Below, piece by piece: positions 1 through 8,600 of a stretch of DNA of 64,000 nucleotides; the first letter of the stretch is position 1; each line of letters begins with the position of its first letter. The translations under genes and the position numbers were made by a program. The notes beneath the pieces are model-generated. The model did no database searches and was not told where the DNA came from. It saw nothing but the letters and a program-made list of their open reading frames with translations. The DNA lies in assembly GCA_001949185.1 (NCBI GenBank), contig BDGG01000016.1:124001-188000 (forward strand), written 5' to 3'. This stretch comes from Ramazzottius varieornatus (taxonomy: Eukaryota > Tardigrada > Eutardigrada > Parachela > Ramazzottiidae).

Positions 1-1415
1 CATGAATGAAGCACCCCAGTACCAGTGACGCAAATAATTTTTACTAATCACTGCGACAAAACCGGCGTCGAAGTTCTGTTTCGACGACAAAACAATTCGC
101 TTTAATCCCACGCTTCACAGAAACCTTCTCAAAAAAAGTCCTGCTATGTGTAGGTTTGACAAAGAATGCTCACTTAGGCAATCCACGACTGGTTTGGTAC
201 TTCCGGGATGATACAGTTCGATTTCTTCCGTAATGGCTGGGGATCCTTCTGACAAGGGATTTACGCCAGTCGGTCCACTCCAACTCTAAAAGCAATAAGA
301 TGGAAAATTAGAAAAGGGTTTACTCCATAAAACAGAGCGGACGGTATCGGCGGAACTAATTCCTGGACACCACTGCGAAATTAGGGAACAGAAGAACTAT
401 TGTCGTACACTAGCGTACAAGTCTGGTGCAATGACGTGATACTCTTGATTGAGACTTTTTCATCGACAATGAGGTGAACAGCTGATCGGACTTGACGTCT
501 TGCCGCTCCAAATTGCGCACGATGAAGTACTTCAGCTACAAGACAGCAAGCTGACAACACACTCTTCGCCGATCAGCCGATCACTTCCTTCTCAATCAGG
601 AATCAAATCAAAGTGCATTACGTCGAAGCGTTTGGTTACGTCGTTGGGACGGAGCCGTACGGCCATTGTATCCCTGTTCCCGAATTTTGTAGTAGCGTCC
701 AGGAATTATTTCCGCCGATGCTGCCTGCCTCTGTTTATACTACTTATATAGCGAACTGGTTTCAGAGCTGGAGCGTCTGAAGGCTCGGCGAACTAAAATA
801 AGCCGCTTTCGCCGTTCTTAGCCGTGGCTAAAAGTATTTTAGCCGCGGCTAAAGCAGCTANNNNNNNNNNNNNNNNNNNNNNNNNNNNNNNNNNNNNNNN
901 NNNNNNNNNNATTTTAGCTGCTTTAGCCGCGGCTAAAATATTTTCAGCCACGGCTAAGAACGGCTAAAACGGCTTATTTTAGCTTCGCCGAGCCTTCTAT
1001 ATTGGAGTGGACCGACTGGCGTAAATCCCTTGTGAGTACCACTGTATATACGAAAGAATGGTGTACTTGCCTATAATGCACCGAGAAACTCATCGAAACA
1101 GTTTGTGATGAGATGTGTAAAATTAGACGTCTTGGATGAAGGGTTTCACCTCGAATCCATGATCAGGATTCAGGATGATGAGAGCCCGTCCAATTTGCCG
1201 CGTTCGTAAATATTAGTTTATCCCTTACGGCTCACCGTGCACTGAGGGCGTCACCGGAAATAAACTTGAAAATTATTACGGACTGCGCTACTGTGTCAAG
1301 CAGTTGGATACATGCATCAGCTGAACATGCAACATTGCGGTCGTCGAACTATTATTAACACCGATACATGAACATCGCCCTATTTTTGTGAACATCTTCC
1401 TTTGGTATTTTGCAG
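1..1415. other. Non-coding upstream region
   Basis: Apart from the inverted repeat and gap I see no convincing coding sequence here. It probably holds the 5' part, alternative first exons or long first intron of the nuclear receptor gene that follows. The open frame at 500-751 has no recognisable domain and no supported splice partner. Confidence 0.4.
254..1031. repeat. Inverted repeat around an assembly gap
   Basis: An exact 30-bp segment at 254-283 recurs in reverse complement at 1002-1031. Inside it, a GGCTAAA-rich palindrome runs at about 790-860 and is mirrored at about 911-985, on either side of 50 N bases (861-910). The arms share blocks such as GCCGTTCTTAGCCGTGGCTAA. The assembly evidently failed at the centre of a long hairpin. 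It may be a foldback transposon or a mis-joined inverted contig end. Confidence 0.8.
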
Positions 1416-4400
1416 GAGGACCAGCGGTAGCAAGGTTAGACCCTCCAGTGATTGGATTGCCCAGACCGGGTATCGTAAATTCGGAATGCAAACCAGTGAT
1501 GGTTCTCTGGTCCAAGCGAAGAAACCCGATACGGTCGATGTCCGCACCAGCGCCTATCCCTTCCTGGACAGTCTATGCAGGGTCTGCAAATCCCCATCGA
1601 CCGGAGTTCATTATGGAGTCTCTACGTGTGAAGGTACGGACCCGGCGAGACGCGGAAGTTATTGGTTTTGGCTTTAGCATGCGTGATGTTCGGAGAGATA
1701 ATCGCGTATCTTTGTCATTGCAGGCTGCAAGGTGCGGATTGTAATGGATAACAACGAGCAAGAATTGTCAGAATGGCCTGACAAATTAGTGGATTTTCTG
1801 ATTGTTCAAAGCATTGTTACCGATTTTATAAACCGCGTGTTTGATGATTTTCAGACATGTATGAAGTATCTCTATCTTTTTCTTAGGGCTTCTTCAAAAG
1901 AAGTATTCCTAAATGTCAGCATTACAAGTGCTACTTCGGTGGGGACTGCGATATTACGAGGGAAACGAGAAATCGATGCAAGTCTTGCCGGTTCCAGCGA
2001 TGTCTACAAGTTGGAATGGCCCTCGAAGGTATCTCAGTGGTATCCTTCGACGATTTTCGCTGTCCTCTAGCGGTTTCAAGTACTTCTGTTCCCATTGTCT
2101 GTTTTCAGCCGTCAAGATGGGACGAATTCCCAAAGGCGAGCGCGAACGAGCCATGCGCGCTGGTCGAACGGGGCAGCCAGAACGCAGTACCAAGCCGGCT
2201 CTGAAAGCCATCGCTCCCCTGCCTTTCCTTACACCCACTCCACAGTCAATCCAGCTAGCAGTCGGAAACGGCAGTACGTTACTCGATAGCTCAAAGTCTA
2301 GTCAACGCGGCAGTGAGACATCGCTGTCCACCATTCCAGAAAATATCACAGTCAAACAAGAAACCCCGCTAACCAGTCCGTCGAGCACATCGCGCAAAGA
2401 CGTCTTTACGTTCTCCTCGAACAACTCCAGTTGCTCCAGCGATGATACTACCACGTCAGTAGCCAAGTTCAGACGTACAGCAGCAGCTGGTTCCCGATTG
2501 GAGGACTTTGCTGATGCGTCCGACTTTAGCCGTTACGAATCGAAGCAGTTCTTCGATGAACAGACTTACTCTCCCATTCTGTCACCCACCACTTCACTCA
2601 ACTTTTCCAACCACAGCACACACTACTCGACACAGTCGAACGTCCTAGCGGAAGAGTCTTTGGGGATCCTGAGGACGTCTTTGCAGAATGTCCTGCAGAG
2701 CAACGAGGAAGCTCTGACAAGTTGGGCTGTTCCGTTCTCCGCTCCACGCGCAACAACTTCTCACATGGCCAACGTCCGTTCCCCGCCAAAGATGGGCCAC
2801 GAAGTCCAGTATGACTTTGACAGTAACATTCCCAGCTGGAGCGCTCCAACCTTCGGACGAGGTGGACAGTGGGTTTCGCCACCTGTTGCAGCTGGTCAGT
2901 TGGCTCTGCAGCAGCAATCAATTCGGCACCGCGAGCCGAACTCGAACCGAGACCGAGGCGAGTCCATCAGTTCCGGTGAATCGTTCTCCGGCCAGATTCC
3001 GGTCTCGTCCTCTAAGTTGAGCTTGACGTACGAGCCCAGCTTCGAATCGGGCTTCGACTCCCGATGCAGCAGTGTCTCGGGTGGAATGACTGTCCAGCGG
3101 TCAGCCGAGTCTCGAACATGGCAGCCGTTGTCGTTGTCCACACAAGTAATCAAGCAAGAGCCGGTTGATCAGTGGTTCGGAAGAGCTTCCGGTGAGCAGG
3201 GAAGTTTGAATTCATCGATCCCTTCAACATCGTCTGTCATTGACGAGGATGAAGCTCGACGATGTAGTAAGCTGGAAGAGATCATCACCAAGCTGGACCG
3301 GGCTGGCAACGAAGTGTATCGGGCAGAAACAACCAGGAAAGTCGAATTCATGGTCCGCATGTGGACTGAAGGACACCATTCTGCGGTAATTCAGAGCTCG
3401 AACAAACTGTCTCGGACATACACAAAATCCTACCGAATATCGTCTTGTTTTAAGGAGTCTGGGTCCGAAGCCCCGAGCGTCACGCTGGCGCAAGTTCGAC
3501 AAGCCATCAAGAATAAAATCAATAAAGTGGCGGACGAGTGCATCAAATTCGCCCAAAAGATCCCCGGTATCACGACGATTCCGCCTGCCGACGTCCGAAT
3601 CCTGCTGGACAGTTCAGCTTTTGAGATGTGGATGGTAATATTATCCAGAGCTCCTGACGGGCTTCCTTACTGACGAAACCTTCTTTCCCAGCTTCAGAAT
3701 GGAGCGTTCATGGTGAACGGCGACAGTTACGTTCCACTGGAGTTGCAAGATGGTAGCACGATCCAGTACACGCGATCGTGGATGAGCCACTTCCTACCAC
3801 CAGTCATGATCGACGCGCTGATGACGTTTGCCGACGAGCTCAACAGTCTTCAGTTGTGCTTTCTGGAGCTGTCGCTTCTCAAAGCAATGGTCGTCGTTTC
3901 ACCCGGTAAGTGTTCCTCCAATTCCCTTCTGGGCTTGCTCAACTGATTGTAATGCTGTTGTATTTGTAGATCGACCAGGACTACAAGACGTGGCGTCGGT
4001 GCAGTCACTCCGAAGTACGCTGTGTAGTTCGTTGTTGCTTTCATTGAAACGACGAACCAGCGTAACGAACCTTGAGCTGCTGTACGAGAAGGTTCTTCAG
4101 CTCCTACCCATGTTGGCTCACATCAACACGATGAACAGCCGATTCAACGCTCCCATCAATATGAATGAAGAGTCAGGTAAGGCGCAAGATCGTTCATCCA
4201 CGTGATACACGCTCTCAGCCGATACAACCTAAAACGTGCGCCACTTGGAAAACTCAATAGGATTGTTTTTCAAGTTGCGCACAGTTTTGGTGTTATTGAT
4301 TAGGAGCGTGCGTCACTTGGATATACTATCTTGTCGAGTTTGTTTGCCGAGCTGCCATCTACTTCGGGCTATTACCATCTTAATATATCTGTTGTTCTGT

Positions 4401-4458
4401 AGTTTATAACTGGCTTGGAGCTACTCAGCCGATCTCTATCCGTTGCACGACGGGCTGA
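1416..4458 (+). CDS. E75: Nuclear receptor, E75/Rev-erb (NR1D) like, 5' incomplete
   Basis: Ligand-regulated or haem-regulated transcription factor of the NR1 group, acting in the nucleus. Deduced exons: 1416-1633, 1724-1731 (8 nt), 1887-2028, 2109-3634, 3692-3905, 3970-4176, 4403-4458. All splice phases agree. Finger 1 is C-x2-C-x13-C-x2-C with P-box CEGCKG; finger 2 is C-x5-C-x9-C-x2-C, followed by the GRIPK extension typical of E75-type receptors. A long Ser/Thr-rich hinge precedes the ligand domain, which has FAQKIPG and FADELNSLQL...SPDRPGL blocks as in E75/Rev-erb. The deduced C-terminus after 4403 has no evident AF-2 helix, which would fit a Rev-erb-like constitutive repressor. The true N-terminus is unresolved; an ATG at 1402 lies just before the chosen acceptor. 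E75 orthology is inferred from motifs only. Confidence 0.8.
1724..1731 (+). other. 8-nt microexon GCTGCAAG
   Basis: The preceding exon ends ...TGT GAA G at 1633 before GTACGG. The next long exon starts GGC TTC TTC at 1887 after TTCTTAG. The 8 bases between (acceptor TTGCAG, donor GTGCGG) restore CEGCKGFFKR, including the fourth zinc-binding cysteine of finger 1. Without them the frame and the P-box are lost. Confidence 0.8.
4231..4355. repeat. CAAGTGGCGCAC palindromic MITE, copy 1
   Basis: Degenerate and rearranged copy in the last intron of the nuclear receptor gene. It contains GTGCGCCACTTGG, CAAGTTGCGCAC, GTGCGTCACTTGG and a clear right end CTTGTCGAGTTTGTTTGCCGA. Confidence 0.75.
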
Positions 4459-5161
4459 GAAACGAGGAACCTAAGGAGCAATAATGCGACAGCGATGAAA
4501 GTATTGCGTCACTACCGAAAATAGAGTTTTCACAAATTAGCGTATCCAGATTCCCTCCACAGCGGTATTTTCTCAATGCAAAGTGATAGAGCCACAGTTT
4601 ATTTTTGCGCTTTCAACCAAATCTTGTGTCTGAGTAATTTATACTTTTTTCGAAGCCTTCGTCGAAAATAAGCACATGTTGTTGTTTTGCTACAATACGA
4701 GTGTTGAGCTTTAACCGTCCTCCCCTTTCTGATGCCACATTCCCGTCAACCTCTTAGTGAACTCATTGAATATCACTGAGTTTATGCTCGCGCTGTGTGA
4801 ATTCGCAGATGATTATTTTCCTGAGTGTTATGAATCACTTCCGGCACTTGCGCTACAACGTTCTCTTTTTCTTCAAATATTACGAGCTTGCAAACTGAAC
4901 AAGGTATTCTGTGTATTTCCCACATGTTTGCGCTGCAGGGAATACGTGAGAATCTGTAAAATCTCTTCAGAAGCACATGCCGTGTTTATCGAGAATCTTC
5001 ATCACTTGGTCAGATGGAAGCGGAAGTCGTTTCTGATGCGGTATACGGGTTAGGTTTACTCCCCTCTTACGGCGGTGTCCGGTTTCTGATCAGCACCATT
5101 CACTTCAATAAGCTCCGCTAGAGCTTTCGAGTGCAGAAGGAAAAAGCATTGCGGATCAAAC
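4459..5161. other. Intergenic / troponin I upstream region
   Basis: No conserved coding sequence seen. The open frame 4757-5053 has no recognisable motif. The upstream non-coding exon and promoter of troponin I should lie here. An alternative frame upstream of 5193 (after a possible TGCAG acceptor near 5135) reads KEKALRIKHDFLVERRKRQ and could be an alternative N-terminal exon. Confidence 0.4.
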
Positions 5162-6368
5162 ATGACTTCCTGGTTGAAAGGCGGAAACGCCAGGTTTTTG
5201 CCAAAAGGGCAGTTATCATCTGAGGTACGTACTCATCCGTATTCACGCTGAGAACCAACTTCTGCTTCGTTCAAATATGTGGTTGTGCATTCTAGGAGAC
5301 CGAGGAGTTCGTCCGCAAGAAGGCGGACGTAAGGGATCGTCTGGTGCATCAGGTCAAGGCAAAGAAAGGCATCAAGAAAGGATTCCTCAACCCTGAACGG
5401 AAACGAAAACTTCGAGTAAAATCATCGTTTGATTGCTCACTGTCTCGAAACCTGGATTTGTTTTTGTCCGTAGGAACTGCTTTTCAAAAAAGCTGCAGAA
5501 GATATGAAAGCCGAACAAGAAAGAAAGGCTCAAGAGCGCCGTCGCATTTTGGAGGAAAGGATAGGCCACGACAAGCACAGCGCACTCAACGACGCCAAGG
5601 CTTTGGGGGAAGTGTGCCGCCAGTACTATGAGCGTGTTCTTAAGCTGGTCGAAAGCAGCTACGATCTGGAAGTCAAAGTGCGCGTCAAAGATTACGAGGT
5701 GAGTGAAAAATGAACTAAACCGACACCTAGACAGGCAAACTCGACAAGAGTATGTCCCCAAGTGGCGCACGGTTACAACCAACGACAGTAGAAATGTGCG
5801 CCATTTGAAAAACAATCTTGTCGACCTTGTTTGCCGAGCTCTGACCTATTGAAATTTTTTCCAAGAAAAAATTATCGTTCTTTGAATTTTACAGATAAAC
5901 GAGATGACTATCCAGGTGAGACCCTGTCATTCCGTACGAGTGTTTAAATACCCACAGTACCATACGTACTCGCCCGGACAGGTGAATGATTTGCGCGGTA
6001 AGTTCGTGAAGCCAACGCTCAACAAAGTCAAGCGGGCCGAGTCGCAGTAAGTTGTATTTTGCATCTCCCATTGCTTTTGCCCCTTTGAAAACATGGCCAA
6101 AGACTGACATAATGAATTCACCATAACTTAAGGACCCAAAAGATGGAGAAGATAAAGAACGAGCATGGGCAAGCGTTGCAGTACCGCAAGAGCCTCAAGT
6201 CCAGCGGTATCAGCAAGTTCGCCATGGACGACGAAAGCAAAATCGTACGCATAATTATCGTAACGAAGTACTGGAGTTCTGTCCACTTAAAATCTATGCA
6301 TATTTTTCCAACAGGCCAAAACCAAACACGACTGGACTGCCAAAGACAAGGAACAGGATGCCATTTGA
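5162..6368 (+). CDS. TnI: Troponin I
   Basis: Inhibitory subunit of the troponin complex on muscle thin filaments; it blocks actomyosin until calcium binds troponin C. Deduced exons: 5162-5224, 5296-5415, 5474-5698, 5895-5915 (21 nt), 5982-6046, 6133-6244, 6315-6368. The frame holds throughout and gives about 220 residues. Family landmarks in order: KKGFLNPERKRKLR (troponin-C binding), ELLFKKAAEDMKAEQERKAQ and RRRILEERIG (coiled-coil with troponin T), INEMTIQ VNDLRGKFVKPTL (inhibitory and switch region), SLKSSGISKFAM and a short DWTAKDKEQDAI end. The ATG at 5162 is chosen because its exon ends at a good donor (GAG|GTACGT) in the right phase; other 5' exons may exist. A MITE copy sits in the intron at 5699-5894. 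Confidence 0.93.
5733..5841. repeat. CAAGTGGCGCAC palindromic MITE, copy 2
   Basis: Located in the troponin I intron 5699-5894. Left end GGCAAACTCGACAAG, core CAAGTGGCGCAC ... GTGCGCCATTTG, right end CTTGTTTGCCGAGCTC. Confidence 0.88.
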
Positions 6369-6510
6369 AGTACTTACGAGACTTGCGATGGGTTGTCCCC
6401 TTTCGACTGAAAACGAAATGTAATCGTGGCTCCAGAACGAATGGGATTGGGTGTCTCAGTCGAAATCAAGCAGCCTTCAGGTGCTTTGACCTGCAATGAT
6501 GCGTGAACCG

Positions 6511-6547
6511 AATAAAATATCTGATCGAATACATTCAACTGAATAAA
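6511..6547 (+). promoter_or_regulatory. Polyadenylation signals of troponin I
   Basis: Two AATAAA hexamers at 6511-6516 and 6542-6547, about 140-180 nt after the troponin I stop. The second overlaps the 3' coding end of the convergent gene on the minus strand. Confidence 0.55.
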
Positions 6548-7558
6548 GCTATGAAAAATAGCAGGTAGGTACGCACTCTTCCAAGAGAGTCCTCCGAGGT
6601 ATACTCCCATACTCCATCAGCTTCTGATGCCCAAGGACCTATACTCTCGACTTTAAGGCACCCTCCCGGTGCGACAGTTGGCTGTACAACAAGACCAAAG
6701 GGGTTGACCGAGTCTTTGGGATGCGCTTCCCTGTATCGAGCCGCGGCTTGAGTCATGACATCGTACACCGTAGCTTGTGGCCGAAGAGGGAGAGTCGTGG
6801 CGTAGGCTTGACCATCCAGCCCGTGCACGACAACCGTCACCCGCGGCTGCAACGGCAAGAAACCAGGCGAAGTTAACCAGGAAAAATGTGAGCCAGGCAA
6901 ACCAAGTTGTTTATTCCAAGTGGCGCACGTTTTCATTGTTATCGGTGAGAATGGTGCGCCACTCAATATGTCAACCGTGTACAATTCGTTCGTCCAGGTT
7001 CGTACCCCGTTTGAATCTATTCGATGACTGTAGTATTTAACTTACCGGATGGTTGGCCATCCTAGTTCCTAGCATGCGCATCGGGTTGGCCTGCTTTTCG
7101 GAGCCTCGTCGGAAGGCAAACGCGGCTGCTGGTGAATATCCGTTAGCAATAGGAGACAGACGCACTGGAGGTTTATAGGCCAGCGGGGATTTCGCGGAAG
7201 AGTCAGTTAGCCACTTGGGCGGCCAGGTGTAGTTTGGGTCCACAACACGACCGAGGCGAGCTCGTGGAGAGCGACGACCACGAAACAGACGAAAAAGCGA
7301 AGAGCCGGAGTGCGTCGGCCATGTGCATTGTTGGCAACCAGTAGAAACACGCAGATGGCTCTGCCTTGTCCAGCCCTACAGCAGGAAAGGCAAATTTTAT
7401 TTTATGCTCTGACGGTACGTTTCAGATTCAGAGAATGTTTAATAGTACCACCTCACCGGAAATTCGTCATCGCGTCTGGAATGGAAGCGCCATCCGCTAC
7501 AAAGTCCGACGATACCGGGAAAAGCCAAGACGAGGAACACGAGCAGAAAGATCTGCAT
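6535..7558 (-). CDS. Secreted protein with transcobalamin-like (DUF4430-like) C-terminal domain
   Basis: Three exons: 7457-7558, 7046-7375 and 6535-6846, all joined in phase 0, giving 247 residues. The start is MQIFLLVFLVLAFPGIVGLC, a clear signal peptide, so the product is probably secreted. The middle exon is basic and low in known motifs (FRRGSEK, PPKWLTD). The last exon holds VTVVVHGLDGQ, then ATVYDVMTQAAARY and PGGCLKVESIGPW...GVWEY. That spacing recalls the C-terminal beta domain of transcobalamin/intrinsic factor and DUF4430 proteins. The alpha-barrel of true transcobalamins is not visible, so cobalamin binding should not be assumed. The extreme C-terminus (FFIALFS) is odd and could be intron read-through. 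A MITE copy sits in the intron 6847-7045. Confidence 0.7.
6896..6997. repeat. CAAGTGGCGCAC palindromic MITE, copy 3
   Basis: In the second intron of the secreted-protein gene. Core CCAAGTGGCGCACGTTTTCA and a diverged right arm GGTGCGCCACTC. Confidence 0.8.
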
Positions 7559-8600
7559 CCTCTGCAAAACCAACCATCAAAAAAAGTGAAGGAAATCAAG
7601 GAGATGTGACGAATTTGCAAAAGCCCCCACGTACCTTGCAGGGCTCTTCGATAAATGCGGTCTAATAGCGTTGCTCCGTATATGCTGGAACCCTTCACGA
7701 GGATGATAGTGTATCAGCAAGCTCATTGAAACACCTAGTGTAAACAGCCGTTTCCTGTTTTCATCGCCTTTAAGGGTCTTCACCGGATCGCCTTCCAGGT
7801 TTTCGGGAAATGAAAAAAGCGAAGACAAGTTGCTCCTGACGCATTCAACTGTCATGGTAGAAGCCACGACACAATAGGTAGCGCTCGTCACCACATTCCA
7901 AGTGCCACTCGGCAGATAATTTATTTCCTCTCAGCTTGGGTCTTCCCTTCACACCTTGATTACAAAACTAAACATCCGCCTTTTGTACGGGCGAAAATAA
8001 ACAGGGCGAATACGAGCCGGACCATGATTAGTTTTGCAGCAGGTGCACTGGCTTACAGCACGCGACCATCAATCAGTGCCACTCCCTTTCGAGTACGCAA
8101 TCCCACCTTCCGATTTAGCTGAGCAACGAAGCTACCTTATAAACGAAACTACCTGCAGTGCACTGAAGCCTGGTACATTCACACTTCCATCAAAACCAAG
8201 AAAAAAACGAGGGAGCTCGGCGGACAAGCTCGATAAGATTGTTTTTCCAGATGGCGCACATTTTCACTGTCACTGGGTGGAAACGTGCGCCACTTGGAAA
8301 GACGATCTTGCATGGTTGATTTTTTGCCGCCGTTTGTTTTAGAATTTTGTTTAATTGGTGTATAATATGACAAACCAGAACTTCTCGTGTGCTTCTGTAG
8401 GAACTTTCAACGGACAGAAGCAAAAAGCTTCTCTAAAAACATACAAAACGTATAAAAGTCCAGCAGAGGTGCCATCAGAACTCTTCTCGTAGGGTCTGAG
8501 ACACTCATACTGTACGACTCACAAAACCAATCAACGGAAAAGAAGAACCGTCGTGTTTGAAGACTTGATAAGAGAGGCGATTAAGTTGTTGAGCAAAGTA
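7559..8600. other. Intergenic region between two minus-strand genes
   Basis: An open frame on the minus strand (7577-7894) is not linked by a supported splice to the secreted-protein gene and shows no known motif. It may be 5' UTR or chance. The rest holds MITE copy 4 and the 3' UTR of the WG-rich gene. Confidence 0.4.
8211..8331. repeat. CAAGTGGCGCAC palindromic MITE, copy 4
   Basis: The only copy outside an intron, about 270 bp beyond the stop codon of the WG-rich gene. Left end GGGAGCTCGGCGGACAAGCTC; core with GTGCGCCACTTGG in the right arm. Confidence 0.88.

Noticed and set aside
7577-7894. Minus-strand ORF that might be the alpha-barrel of a transcobalamin
   Set aside because: No convincing motif, and the downstream exon has its own ATG and signal peptide, so it is not needed for the gene.
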